Both the position numbers and the translations under genes were made by a program. From Chitinophagaceae bacterium (GTDB taxonomy: Bacteria > Bacteroidota > Bacteroidia > Chitinophagales > UBA10324), in the NCBI GenBank assembly GCA_016704325.1, contig JADJAG010000010.1, positions 1 through 64,000 on the forward strand: a stretch of 64,000 bases of DNA, read 5' to 3'. Below the pieces are notes generated by a model. That model saw only the letters and a list, made by a program, of their open reading frames with translations. It was not told the DNA's origin and did not search any database. Shown here piece after piece: positions 44,505 through 54,244 of this stretch (positions are counted from its first letter, which is position 1; the number at the start of each line of letters is the position of its first letter).

Positions 44505-45893
44505 ATGAAATTTTTGTGGCATTATGCTATTATCCTACTCATTGCCGGATTCCTTTTCTGTTCCTGCAGTCCGTCTCCGGAATCAAATCAGGTAACTCTT
44601 TCAACAGAAGACTCGCTGCTGATTTCGAAATGGAAAAGCGAGAGCAGAACCTACTATTCAACCAATCAGGATAGTTTCGCAAACATTCAGCTTCAGATTG
44701 CAGCCACGTACAAACAAGCGGGGCAACTCGGTAACTGGCTGAATTGTTACGACACTATTATCAGGTCTTATCGCAGGCACGATCAGTTAGAGAAAGCAAT
44801 CAGCTATTTTGAAAAACTGTACAAAGATATCTGGCAAGAGCCGGTTGATTCTTTTTCATTGATAGCGCTTGCTGAAAGCAACAGGCAAATCGGCTATATC
44901 TATTACAATATAAAGTCGGAGTACGCAAAGGCACTTCCTTTTTATGATGAAGGAATTCGCTTAATTACCAAAGCCAATGGCTGGAATCCCGAAGGAGGCC
45001 GGACCTTTTACAAAGCAGCGGGTAATTGCAGTGCGAGGATGGATGACTATGAGAAAGCAATTGTCTATCACCTGCGCAACGTTCAACTTTGCAGAGAATT
45101 TAAAGACACAACTAATCTGTTTAAGGGACTCAATGACCTGGGCATACCGTATCAAACAATAGGTCAGTTTGCGGAAGCCGAGAAAGCCTTCAGGGAATCA
45201 TACGTACTTGCATCAGCCGTTGATTCGGTGGAACAACAGTTGGATGGCGGCATCAATTTGGTGAGTCTTTTTACTGAACAAGGCAAGATGGATTCAGCTC
45301 TGAAATATAACGGCCTCTGTTTTGATTTGTTGAAAAGATGGAAGAATAAAGAAGCCGACACGGAAGCAGATGTTTACAAACAACAGGGCGAATTATTTTC
45401 ATTGCAAAAAAAATATGCCGATTCCGAAAAGAGCTTTGCACAGGCCATTCAGTTGATGGGACAGAGCGATGAATACAGAAGAAGAGAATGCGGGAAAATT
45501 TATGTGGAGTTTGGTGCTATGCTCCTCGCACAAAACAAAGAGCATCAGGCCCTGCAAAAATTTCAAAGCGCTTTGAATTGTTTTATTCCTGAATTCAAAA
45601 ACGATGACGTAACTATAACTCCCGACTCCTTAATGCTTTATGATGAGAATGGATTGTTCGAATCCTGCGAGGGAAAAGGCGACGCGAATATGGGTTTGTT
45701 TCAAAAAACCAATGATAAAAAATACCTGGCTGATGCGGCACTTAATTATCGCGCAGCTAGAATAGTGCGTGACAAAAGAGAGCTTGGAATGGAAAATGAG
45801 TCGTCGAGAGTAATATTTAATGAGTTGGTGGCTGATATCATTCATAAGTCGAAAGTGGCTGATTCGCTGGTGAAGGTTTATCATTTTGAATAG
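44505..45893 (+). CDS. TPR-repeat lipoprotein
   Basis: This 462-residue protein has a lipoprotein-type signal (MKFLWHYAIILLIAGFLFCSC, probable lipidated Cys21). The mature part is all helical with about seven tetratricopeptide-like repeats: residues about 80-115 (EKAISYFEKLY), 155-190, 195-235 (GQFAEAEKAFRESY), 235-270, 285-325 (KYADSEKSFAQAIQLMG) and 330-365 (HQALQKFQSALN). It lacks the kinase or LuxR domain that follows such repeats in Bacteroidota signalling proteins. It is probably a periplasmic or surface scaffold; function unknown. Confidence 0.8.
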   Translation: MKFLWHYAIILLIAGFLFCSCSPSPESNQVTLSTEDSLLISKWKSESRTYYSTNQDSFANIQLQIAATYKQAGQLGNWLNCYDTIIRSYRRHDQLEKAISYFEKLYKDIWQEPVDSFSLIALAESNRQIGYIYYNIKSEYAKALPFYDEGIRLITKANGWNPEGGRTFYKAAGNCSARMDDYEKAIVYHLRNVQLCREFKDTTNLFKGLNDLGIPYQTIGQFAEAEKAFRESYVLASAVDSVEQQLDGGINLVSLFTEQGKMDSALKYNGLCFDLLKRWKNKEADTEADVYKQQGELFSLQKKYADSEKSFAQAIQLMGQSDEYRRRECGKIYVEFGAMLLAQNKEHQALQKFQSALNCFIPEFKNDDVTITPDSLMLYDENGLFESCEGKGDANMGLFQKTNDKKYLADAALNYRAARIVRDKRELGMENESSRVIFNELVADIIHKSKVADSLVKVYHFE

Positions 45894-45969
45894 CAAATAG
45901 CCAGGTTTGATACTTCAGACTGAGCAAGACTTGAAATAGTGTTGGCTTGTTAAGAATTCAATATCATTT

Positions 45970-46025
45970 TTTTGGTGATCGTATTCACCAAAAGTTATGC
46001 TTTTTGGTGAACACGATCACCAAAA
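45970..46025. terminator. Long near-perfect hairpin made of two quasi-palindromic arms
   Basis: The arm 45970-45994 is the reverse complement of 46000-46025 with only one or two differences, leaving a 5-base loop. Each arm is itself a dyad (TTTTGGTGA...TTCACCAAAA). It lies 77 bases after the TPR gene and could terminate it, but it lacks a classical T-run. Two tandem operator-like dyads or a small mobile repeat are alternatives. Confidence 0.5.
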
Positions 46026-46150
46026 GGACAATGCTCCCCTGTAATTCCTAATCAATGGCATCATTGCCCCAAAGGGACTCCTATGGAGCGAATCCCCCGG
46101 CTGAGCCGAGGCGAGATGACCTGTACCGATTTTTCATTGGGAAGTAATAT

Positions 46151-46215
46151 CCTGATGGAATCCAAACTGACCATTAACCTTTTAAGCTAATCCTTGGGGA
46201 TTGCTTCGTCATTCC
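46151..46215. repeat. Dispersed repeat, also present at 61584-61648
   Basis: Both places share CCTGATGGAATCCAAACTG, AAGCTAATCC and TGGGGATTGCTT in the same order and spacing. It belongs to the GGGATTGCTTCGTCGTTC type of intergenic repeat and has no coding capacity. Confidence 0.6.
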
Positions 46216-46287
46216 TCCTGAAGCCGTTGTATGTGTCTTCACACACAACCAAGGCCACATTACCATTCGTGCTTCCTACCGGAAGAA

Positions 46288-46425
46288 GTCTGAACTATGA
46301 TTTAAAAATGATTGAATGAATACTATGATTAAGCAAGACTATCTGCTGACTTTAAATTTAAACGGGTGATGAAACCAAATAAAAATCATAGCCAATCAGA
46401 AAATCAATGAAATCATGGTTCAGAC
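46288..46425. repeat. Long palindromic element, copy A
   Basis: It begins GTCTGAACTATGATT and ends with its reverse complement (AATCATGGTTCAGAC, one mismatch). The inside carries further pairs such as ACTATGATT against AATCATAGC. It is longer than copies B, D and E by about 40 bases because of extra sequence at 46338-46376. Confidence 0.75.
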
Positions 46426-46435
46426 AATTTCCCCG

Positions 46436-46592
46436 AGACACTTATGTGTGTCTTCACACACACAACCACATTTCCATTCATCCTCTCACCACTACCGTTC
46501 GCACATTCAATACCACACTACATACATCCGCCCGGCTTTCGCTTTTGTGGGAATTTATCTTTCCACCGTGGAAGTTTTAATAACCCTGTTAT
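46436..46592 (+). promoter_or_regulatory. Shared leader of secreted-protein genes, copy L1
   Basis: It contains the TGTGTGTCTTCACACACA hairpin, TTTCCATTCATCC, CACTAC, GCACATTCAA, CTACATACATC and a -7-like TATCTTTC (46556-46563). The same order of blocks is found before the genes at 54837, 57453 and 59607. Here a gene remnant separates the leader from the 47033 gene. Confidence 0.6.
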
Positions 46593-46786
46593 CTGAATGC
46601 AACAATCAGATCTGTTACTTCTTGCGGCTGCAACTCACAAAAGCAATCAGGAACTATTTGACAACTAACCAACAAGTTACCCAAAATGCTTTGTATGTTA
46701 CATCGAAAAAAAATTTCATTCAAAATTTCTTTAATGAAGGCCATTCCCATAAAGTGATTTTTAAATCAGCTACGATCTGAAATAAA

Positions 46787-47020
46787 ATGAATTCACCTGT
46801 ACCATCTTTTGCACCCTTCAGATGCACCTTTTCTCCCCAACTTCCTGAGCTGCTGCTGAAATTAAACTGCAGCATCGCCATCACAACTTACCAGGCCGGC
46901 AAATTGGTTTTCATCAGTCCGGCAGATGAGAATATTTGCTCAGCATACCCGGACAAACCTTTTGGGCAAACACCAGGCAAACAGATGATCATTCATAAAT
47001 TTCCTATTGCTAAATACTAA
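46787..47020 (+). pseudogene. N-terminal remnant of a TIGR03032/DUF4915-like protein
   Basis: This 77-residue frame reads FSPQLPELLLKLNCSIAITT, then YQAGKLVFISPADEN and YPDKPFG. That resembles the conserved N-terminus of TIGR03032-type proteins (a short lead-in, ITTYQAGKL, then a KPMG motif). The family is normally several hundred residues, but here the similarity stops at KPFG and the frame ends 12 bases before the next gene. It looks like the 5' end of a gene whose remainder was deleted or replaced. Confidence 0.5.
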
Positions 47021-47032
47021 AAACCATCACCC

Positions 47033-50000
47033 ATGAACCAGGCACATTTTTACAACGAAATGGTGCGGTGTTATAACCGTTCAACGAAAAAACTTCAAAC
47101 GCTAACGATTGAAGGAAAAAATCAACACAAACAGGATATGCCGCTTAAGCGAATCCTGAAATTGTTTAAGACACTCACCGGATTTCAGGGGGTGCTTAAA
47201 GTAGGAATGATGACGGCGGCCATATTCGCAGGCATGTTGCTTTTTCAACCCAATCCGGCAAAGGCGCAAACTTTTGGTGCACCACAAGTGAATCCTTTCG
47301 GACCAACAAATAGTGGATTTTACGCTGCACCTACCTTTGCCGACCTTGATGGCGATGGTGATCTGGATATGATGGCAGGGGATGGTAATGGCTACTTTGA
47401 ATACTTTCAAAATACCGGAACCGCTACTGCCCCTGTATTTGGCGCGATACAAATCAATCCTTTCGGATTAACTGGTACTGTTAATGGAGGTTTGTCTAGA
47501 GCTGCCTTTGCCGACCTTGATGGCGACGGCGATCTGGATATGTTGTCAGGAGAATATTATGGTAGCTTTCAATACTTTCAAAATATTGGAACTGTTACTG
47601 CTCCTTTATTTGCAGCACTTCAAATAAATCCTTTCGGATTAGCAGGTATTTCATCCCTATCTAGTCCCGCATTCGCTGACATTGATGGAGATGGCGATAT
47701 GGATATGATATCAGGGGAATTTTCCGGAAACTTTTTTTACTTTCAAAATTCCGGAACTACTTCTGCTCCTGCCTTTGTAGCTGCACAAGCCAATCCTTTC
47801 GGCCTAACAAGTGTTTCTTTATATACTATCCCTGCGTTTGCCGACCTTGATGGCGACGGCGATCTTGATATGATGGCAGGGGAGGGTGCTGGCAACTTTG
47901 AATACTTCCAAAATACCGGAACTACTACAGCCCCAGTATTTGCAGCGGTACAAAACAATGCTTTAGGTTTGACTAGTATAGGAAATAATTCTAACCCTGC
48001 GTTTGCCGACCTTGATGGCGATGGAGATTTTGATTTAATGTCGGGAAACTTTTATGGCCAGTTATATTATTTCAACAACACTACGTTTTGCACCCATCAA
48101 AATTTTTATGCTGATGCTGATGTTGATGGTTTTGGCAATTCAGGTGTGTCTGTTTTCACTTGTGTTGCACCTGTCGGTTACATAACTGATAATACCGATT
48201 GCAATGATGCAGTTGCATCCATTCATCCCGGCGCAACCGAAGTTTGCAATGGAGTAGATGATAACTGCAATTCTCAGGTTGATGAAAATTTACCCATTCC
48301 GTCATGGGTAAAAATAGCTGCCGGCAGCTATCACAATCTTGGTATCAAATCAAATGGCACGCTCTGGTCGTGGGGATTGAATGCCGATGGCGAATTGGGT
48401 GATGGAACTACCACAGATAAAAGCAGCCCCGTTCAGGTGGGCACTGATAATGACTGGAGCATCGTTTCCGGAGGTGGCACGCACAGCATCGCATTGAAAA
48501 CAAATGGCACCCTGTGGGCATGGGGCTCCGACTTTTACGGTCAGTTAGGTGATGCATCCATTGTTACTAAAACCAGTCCCGTACAAATAGGTACTGACAA
48601 TAACTGGGTGAGTATTTCAGCAGGCCATTTTTTTAACCTTGGATTAAAAGCTGACGGCACACTTTGGTTCTGGGGATTCAATAGCCAGGGTCAATCAGGC
48701 AACGGAACCAGCAACAACCCTTATAACATCCCAACGCAGATTGGAACGGCTAACGACTGGGCAGTAATTTCTGCCGGAGGTTTGCATGTCCTTGCCATCA
48801 AAACGAATGGTACCCTGTGGGCATGGGGATGGAATGTTTATGGACAATTAGGAGATGGAACATCAACAGACAGCGATGTGCCGGTACAGATAGGTACAGA
48901 TAATGACTGGTCTGTTATTTCAGGAGGCGGCTCACATTCGCTGGCAATAAAAGCAAATGGCACGCTGTGGGGATGGGGCTTGAACCTCTATGGAGAAGTA
49001 GGAGATGGCACAGTTTACACTACGAGAACCGCTCCTGTGCAGGCAGGCGCTGATAATGACTGGGCACAGATTGGAGCCGGCTCTTTACACAGCACGGGCA
49101 TGAAAACCAATGGAACGGTATATACCTGGGGACGCAATGTGGAAGGGCAGATAGGCGATGGCACATACAATGATACAGGCAACCCGATACAAGTGGGAAC
49201 AAATAATAACTGGACAGCTATTGCAGGAGGCGATTTTCATAGCATAGGAATCAAATCAACAACGAACGAGTACTGTAGCGCAGGGCTCAACAACTACGGG
49301 CAATTAGGAAATACCACTACAATTCCGCAGAACATTTTTCAATGTATTTCCTGTACGTACTATGCCGATAATGACCACGACGGTTATGGCGCAGGGGCAC
49401 CTGTGTTTATGAGTTGTTCCTGTACAACACCAACAGGTTACGCTACCACCGGCAACGACTGCGATGACAATAATGCAAGCGTTCATCCGGGAGGAATAGA
49501 AATTTGTAATGCAGGTATTGATGATGATTGCAATGGATTAGCAGATGATGCTGATCCTTCGGTTACTGGTCAGAATACTTACTATGCCGATGCAGATGGA
49601 GATGGATATGGCGGAGGGTCCCCAATTTTTGCATGTGTTCAACCTCCCTTTACATCTTTAACCAATGATGATTGTGATGACGGAAATCCTTCTGTTAACC
49701 CAGGCGCAACTGAAATTTGCAACAGCACCGATGATAATTGTAATGGTCAAATTGATGAAGGATTAATATTTACTACCTATTACATTGATGTAGATGGCGA
49801 TGGAAATGGTAGTCCTTTGGATCCCGGATTTTCAAGTTGTATAAATCCCGGGCCAGGGTTTGCCACAATACATACAGATTGCAATGATTTAAATAATTCT
49901 ATTCATCCCGGTGCACCTGAAATTTGTAATGGAGTGGATGATGATTGCAATGGGCAGATTGATGAAGCGACTGCGCCTGCTATTCAATGGCAACTAGCAC

Positions 50001-52621
50001 TTGGATTTCCTTATTTAAACATTGCAACTTCTATACAACAGACAGCAGATGGGGGGTATGTTGTAACGGGTCGCGGAAATCAAAATACAGGGAATCACGG
50101 GCTTGAAGACTATTGGATAATAAGATTGAATGCTAATCAAAATATTATTTGGGAAAAATCTTTGGGAGGAAGTAACTATGACATTTCTAATTCAATTCAA
50201 CAAACAACAGATGGCGGGTTCATCGTAGTGGGATCTTCCGAATCAAATGATGGCGATGTTAGCGGAAATCATGGATTTAGAGATGTATGGATCGTAAAGT
50301 TGGATTTGAATGGAAATCTTGTTTGGCAAAAATATTTAGGAGGCAGTGGTGATGATGTTGCAAACTCGATTTATCAAACTACTGACGGGGGATATGTTAT
50401 AGCCGGGTATTCCACTTCAAATGACGGGGATGTTACCGGCAATCATGGTGGCTCTGATTGCTGGGTATTGAAATTAGATTTGAACGGAAATCTTGTTTGG
50501 CAAAAATCTTTAGGCTCAACCGGAAGTGATAGTGGAACTTCAATACAACAAACTACTGATGGCGGATATATTGTTGCAGGAGTTTCGGGGTCAAATGATG
50601 GAGACGTTACAGGTTATCATGGAGGTATTGCTGATTTCTGGGTTTTAAAGTTAGATGCTGCAGGCAATATTGTTTGGCAGAAATCTATGGGGGGAACGCA
50701 AAAAGAGGTGGCAACTTCGATACGACAAACCGGCGATGGCGGATTTATTGTAGCAGGATATTCCAATTCAAATGATGATGACGTAGCTGGGAATCATGGT
50801 ACAAATCCACTTTATGATTGCTGGATATTGAAATTAGATGGGAGTGGAACCATAACCTGGCAAAAATCATTAGGTAGCAGCGGAGATGATGTTGCCTATT
50901 CTGTTGTGCAAACTATTGATAATGGGTTTGCTGTTGCGGGTTATTCTACCATTAATGACGGAGACGTTACAGGAAATCATGGATATCATGACTGTTGGAT
51001 TGTGAAGCTGAGTTCAGGCGGAAACCTGATCTGGCAAAAATCCTTAGGGGGTGGTGGTGACGACGTTGGGAGATCACTACAACAAACTTCGGATGGAGGA
51101 TTCATTGTTGCAGGATATACAAATTCTAGTGATGGTGATCTTAGTGGAATTTGGGGTTCTGTATATGGTTCTGGATATGGTTATTGGTTGTTCAAGTTAT
51201 CAAGTGGATTATTTCAAACAACATACTATGCGGATATAGATGGCGATGGTTATGGAAATATAAATTCGTCCGTTCTCGCATGTAGTCCGCCAACAGGATA
51301 TGTTATTAACAACACCGATTGCAATGATGGCAACAATGCGATTCATACCGGCGCCACAGAAATCTGCAACAGCACCGATGATAATTGCAATGGTCAAATT
51401 GATGAAGGATTAACACTTACCACTTATTATCATGATGGAGATGGAGATGGCTATGGCGCCGGCGCCGCAATTATCGCCTGCTCTCCACCTGCAAATTCTT
51501 CTTTAAACAATGCTGATTGCAATGATGGCAATGCATCCATCCATCCTTACACCATTGATATTTGCAACGGCATTGATGATGACTGCAGCGGCATTGTAGA
51601 TGATCATGCATTTACAGCTACTATAACTCCTGCAGGATCGGTTGCCATTTGCAACAACTCATCCGTTACACTTACAGCAAGTGGAGGCGCCAATATTTCT
51701 TACCAGTGGTATAAAAACTCCAACATGATCAATGGCGCAACCACTCAAACATACAGCGTTACTGCTGCCGGTGTATATTCCGTTTATGAAAGCAATGTGC
51801 AGTATGGCTGCACCTCTCTTTCTGCTGCAACCGGTGTATCAGTTAACAATTTGCCGGTTGCTACAGTTACGCCGGTTGGTTCTACAGACCTTTGCGTGCA
51901 AAATCCTGTTACGTTGCAGGCCAATACCGGCAACGGATTTACGTATCAATGGGTGAAGGGAAGTACCAATATAGCAGGCGCCAGCCTTACTTCGTATGCA
52001 GCTACTGCTACCGGAAATTACAAAGTGATTGTAACCAAAACTTCCACCGGCTGCAGCAAAACTTCCACTGCGGTAAATGTGGTAAAAAATGCTCCGGCAG
52101 CCACCATTACACCATCGGGTTCTTTGAATTTGTGTATTGTTTCAAGTGTAACACTTCAGGCCAATGCCGGAATCGGTTTTACGTACCAATGGAAGAAGGG
52201 CAGCAATAACATAGCCGGCGCAACCAGTCAGAGCTTTACCGCCACCACAGCAGGAAATTACAAAGTAATAGTGAGCTATGGCCTTTGCAGCACCACCTCT
52301 GCTGTTGCCAATGTTACTAAAAATTGCAAAGAAGGCGATGTGATGAATCCTGAGAACACACCACAACTCAATCTCTATCCCAATCCCACCGGCGGTAATT
52401 TTGTGATTGAAATGGATTTGGGAAATGAAGAAAATTCGGAAGCCGAGATAAAGATTTTCAACATGTTGGGTCAGCAGGTGAGTTTCATTCGCAGCTCCAT
52501 AGAATATGGAAAGCTGCAACAGGAAATTCATTTGGATGGTACCCTTCCTTCGGGAATTTACAATGTGAGGGTGATGGCTGCTGATCATATTTACAATCGT
52601 CAATTGGTTTATCAGCGGTAA
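47033..52621 (+). CDS. Giant mosaic surface protein: VCBS, RCC1, MopE and propeller repeats with T9SS sorting domain
   Basis: This 1862-residue protein has an unusually long N-terminal extension before the signal helix (GMMTAAIFAGMLLFQP, residues 58-73, cleavage near AKAQ at about 78). In order: five VCBS/FG-GAP repeats with FADLDGDGDLDM (about 85-350); a MopE-type metal-binding motif (about 356-419: YADADVDGFG, DCNDAVASIHPGATEVCNGVDDNC); about seven RCC1 repeats (423-756: LWSWGLNADGELGDGTTTDK); three more MopE motifs (772-981); seven repeats of SLGGSxxDxxxSIQQTxDGG and VAGYSxSNDGDVTGNHG (981-1394); two MopE motifs (1394-1522); three Ig-like domains (1522-1762); and a T9SS sorting domain (1769-1862, LYPNPTGGNFVIEM). 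It should be exported and surface-anchored or released. A Met at residue 36 is an alternative start. The role is probably adhesion or binding; no enzyme motif is seen. Confidence 0.88.
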   Translation: MNQAHFYNEMVRCYNRSTKKLQTLTIEGKNQHKQDMPLKRILKLFKTLTGFQGVLKVGMMTAAIFAGMLLFQPNPAKAQTFGAPQVNPFGPTNSGFYAAPTFADLDGDGDLDMMAGDGNGYFEYFQNTGTATAPVFGAIQINPFGLTGTVNGGLSRAAFADLDGDGDLDMLSGEYYGSFQYFQNIGTVTAPLFAALQINPFGLAGISSLSSPAFADIDGDGDMDMISGEFSGNFFYFQNSGTTSAPAFVAAQANPFGLTSVSLYTIPAFADLDGDGDLDMMAGEGAGNFEYFQNTGTTTAPVFAAVQNNALGLTSIGNNSNPAFADLDGDGDFDLMSGNFYGQLYYFNNTTFCTHQNFYADADVDGFGNSGVSVFTCVAPVGYITDNTDCNDAVASIHPGATEVCNGVDDNCNSQVDENLPIPSWVKIAAGSYHNLGIKSNGTLWSWGLNADGELGDGTTTDKSSPVQVGTDNDWSIVSGGGTHSIALKTNGTLWAWGSDFYGQLGDASIVTKTSPVQIGTDNNWVSISAGHFFNLGLKADGTLWFWGFNSQGQSGNGTSNNPYNIPTQIGTANDWAVISAGGLHVLAIKTNGTLWAWGWNVYGQLGDGTSTDSDVPVQIGTDNDWSVISGGGSHSLAIKANGTLWGWGLNLYGEVGDGTVYTTRTAPVQAGADNDWAQIGAGSLHSTGMKTNGTVYTWGRNVEGQIGDGTYNDTGNPIQVGTNNNWTAIAGGDFHSIGIKSTTNEYCSAGLNNYGQLGNTTTIPQNIFQCISCTYYADNDHDGYGAGAPVFMSCSCTTPTGYATTGNDCDDNNASVHPGGIEICNAGIDDDCNGLADDADPSVTGQNTYYADADGDGYGGGSPIFACVQPPFTSLTNDDCDDGNPSVNPGATEICNSTDDNCNGQIDEGLIFTTYYIDVDGDGNGSPLDPGFSSCINPGPGFATIHTDCNDLNNSIHPGAPEICNGVDDDCNGQIDEATAPAIQWQLALGFPYLNIATSIQQTADGGYVVTGRGNQNTGNHGLEDYWIIRLNANQNIIWEKSLGGSNYDISNSIQQTTDGGFIVVGSSESNDGDVSGNHGFRDVWIVKLDLNGNLVWQKYLGGSGDDVANSIYQTTDGGYVIAGYSTSNDGDVTGNHGGSDCWVLKLDLNGNLVWQKSLGSTGSDSGTSIQQTTDGGYIVAGVSGSNDGDVTGYHGGIADFWVLKLDAAGNIVWQKSMGGTQKEVATSIRQTGDGGFIVAGYSNSNDDDVAGNHGTNPLYDCWILKLDGSGTITWQKSLGSSGDDVAYSVVQTIDNGFAVAGYSTINDGDVTGNHGYHDCWIVKLSSGGNLIWQKSLGGGGDDVGRSLQQTSDGGFIVAGYTNSSDGDLSGIWGSVYGSGYGYWLFKLSSGLFQTTYYADIDGDGYGNINSSVLACSPPTGYVINNTDCNDGNNAIHTGATEICNSTDDNCNGQIDEGLTLTTYYHDGDGDGYGAGAAIIACSPPANSSLNNADCNDGNASIHPYTIDICNGIDDDCSGIVDDHAFTATITPAGSVAICNNSSVTLTASGGANISYQWYKNSNMINGATTQTYSVTAAGVYSVYESNVQYGCTSLSAATGVSVNNLPVATVTPVGSTDLCVQNPVTLQANTGNGFTYQWVKGSTNIAGASLTSYAATATGNYKVIVTKTSTGCSKTSTAVNVVKNAPAATITPSGSLNLCIVSSVTLQANAGIGFTYQWKKGSNNIAGATSQSFTATTAGNYKVIVSYGLCSTTSAVANVTKNCKEGDVMNPENTPQLNLYPNPTGGNFVIEMDLGNEENSEAEIKIFNMLGQQVSFIRSSIEYGKLQQEIHLDGTLPSGIYNVRVMAADHIYNRQLVYQR

Positions 52622-52645
52622 GCAGTATTGGATTTCTCTTATCAA

Positions 52646-52680
52646 AAAAACTCCTTCGGTTTTCGGGGGAGTTTTTTTGT
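52646..52680 (+). terminator. Intrinsic terminator of the giant mosaic gene
   Basis: AAAAAAACTCC (52646-52656) pairs with GGAGTTTTTTT (52670-52680) around a 13-base loop, 25 bases past the stop codon. Confidence 0.9.
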
Positions 52681-52802
52681 TTATAATGATGTCTTGATAT
52701 TCAGTTATTGTCTCAAAGGAACTCCTACGGAGCTGATACCGTTTTGTGTGTCTTCGCACATAACCAGGACCACTTTTCCATTCGTTGTTCGCACTGGTGG
52801 AA

Positions 52803-52899
52803 GTCTGAACTATGATTTTTAAATGATTGAATGAATACTATGATTTGGCATGTTAAAAATCATAGTCAATCAAAAAATCAATAAAATCATAGTTCAGAC
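52803..52899. repeat. Long palindromic element, copy B
   Basis: It begins GTCTGAACTATGATTT and ends AAATCATAGTTCAGAC. The two halves pair along most of their 97-base length apart from the centre. It is preceded (52744-52800) by the same TGTGTGTCTTCGCACATAAC and CCATTCGT text that precedes copy A. Confidence 0.8.
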
Positions 52900-53034
52900 A
52901 ATTTATCAACTTCAGTCACTCGTTCGCTGTGCTCATGGCTCAACTTCAGACGAGCGCCAGTAAGAGTTGGTTGGGCATTATAGCAGTGGATATTTCAAGC
53001 GGAAAATAAAATTTAAGTGTAAAATACTATTTGG

Positions 53035-53056
53035 TTACTTTAGTGCCTTAAAGTAA
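53035..53056. promoter_or_regulatory. Inverted repeat in front of the ATPase gene, possible operator
   Basis: TTACTTTA (53035-53042) and TAAAGTAA (53049-53056) are separated by 6 bases. A third half-site ATACTTTA follows, overlapping the start codon region at 53063. The TACTTTAG part also resembles a -7 box. It is a good position for a repressor or for autoregulation. Confidence 0.4.
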
Positions 53057-53062
53057 TACTTT

Positions 53063-54244
53063 ATGACTCAACGAAGTATCTATACTGAATTGGAAAAGCA
53101 TCTCCCAAATCGATTGGTTACTGTTATTACCGGTATGAGGAGGGTGGGAAAAACAACGGCTCTCAAGCACCTGCTTTCATTGGTCAGGCATAACAACAAA
53201 ATCCATTTAGATCTCGAGCGCATTGAATACCGGCATCTTTTTCAGCAACAAAACTATGCCGACATCGAACGCTCACTACTTGCCGAAGGCATTGACCTGA
53301 AAAAAAAATCAGTAATTGCCATAGATGAAATTCAATTGGTTCCGGCTATTACAAGCGTAATAAAACACCTGTATGATAATTACCCGGTGAAATTTATCGT
53401 AACGGGAAGCAGTTCTTTCTACATTAAGAACCGATTCTCCGAAAGTCTGGCCGGGCGCAAAAGAATTTTTGAAATGATGCCTCTTGATTTTTATGAGTTC
53501 CTCATTTTCAGAGGAGAAACAGTTAAGAAGTTGGAACAATTTGCTTTTGAAAAGATCAATGCTTCATTCTTCAATCGCTATAAAGAGCACTATCATGATT
53601 TTGTTACTTACGGTGGCTTTCCCGAGGTAGCGAAAAGTGAAAACACAAGAGACCGGCTCGAGTATCTTAAAGATATTATTAATGCATACATTGAACTTGA
53701 TATTAAGTTGATGTCGGATTTTGAAGCAGTAGATGAATTGTATAAGCTGATTCGGTTGCTTGCATCACGGGCGGGAAACAAAGTAGATTTTACTAAGCTT
53801 TCCGGCATAAGTGGCATTCACCGCAAGCGAATAAAGGAGTATCTGATTTTTTTAGAGCACACCTATTTCATAAGATTAATTTCTCCTTTCACTAAAAATA
53901 TTGATCGCGAAATTGCGCAACAACAAAAGCTATACTTCACCGATTCGGGAATACTTACTGTACTCGGGCATCATTCAACTGGGGCACTTTTTGAAAATTC
54001 AATCGCCAATCAATTGGCACATCATGGTAAGTTGAATTACTATTCACTAAAAACGGGCAATGAAATTGATTTTATTATTGATGGAAAAATTGCCATTGAA
54101 GTAAAGGAGTCTCCATCACCTTCAGATTTGGCGTATCTAAAAAGAATAGCATCATCTCTCAGTATTAAGAAGCAAATACTTGTCGGGAAGAATTTTCACA
54201 ATCCAAAGTTTAGCGACTTTGTTTGGGGAGGAAGTATTTTTTGA
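53063..54244 (+). CDS. AAA-type ATPase with C-terminal DUF4143 domain
   Basis: This 393-residue protein has a complete ATPase core: Walker A GMRRVGKTT (24-32), Walker B SVIAIDEIQ with Asp88-Glu89, and the sensor FIVTGSSSFYIK (about 110-121). The C-terminal DUF4143 domain follows (about 200-390) and ends with an ExD-x-xK nuclease-like pattern (GNEIDFIIDGKIAIEVKES, about 332-350). It is cytoplasmic. These ATPases are very common in mobile or fast-changing parts of bacterial and archaeal genomes and their role is unresolved. It is isolated among repeats, with palindromic element B upstream and a half element downstream. Confidence 0.9.
   Translation: MTQRSIYTELEKHLPNRLVTVITGMRRVGKTTALKHLLSLVRHNNKIHLDLERIEYRHLFQQQNYADIERSLLAEGIDLKKKSVIAIDEIQLVPAITSVIKHLYDNYPVKFIVTGSSSFYIKNRFSESLAGRKRIFEMMPLDFYEFLIFRGETVKKLEQFAFEKINASFFNRYKEHYHDFVTYGGFPEVAKSENTRDRLEYLKDIINAYIELDIKLMSDFEAVDELYKLIRLLASRAGNKVDFTKLSGISGIHRKRIKEYLIFLEHTYFIRLISPFTKNIDREIAQQQKLYFTDSGILTVLGHHSTGALFENSIANQLAHHGKLNYYSLKTGNEIDFIIDGKIAIEVKESPSPSDLAYLKRIASSLSIKKQILVGKNFHNPKFSDFVWGGSIF

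Noticed and set aside
46415..46780. 121-residue open frame starting in a palindromic element
   Set aside because: It covers the repeated leader, is rich in His, Ser and Thr by chance of the CA-rich text, and is not kept open in the other leader copies.
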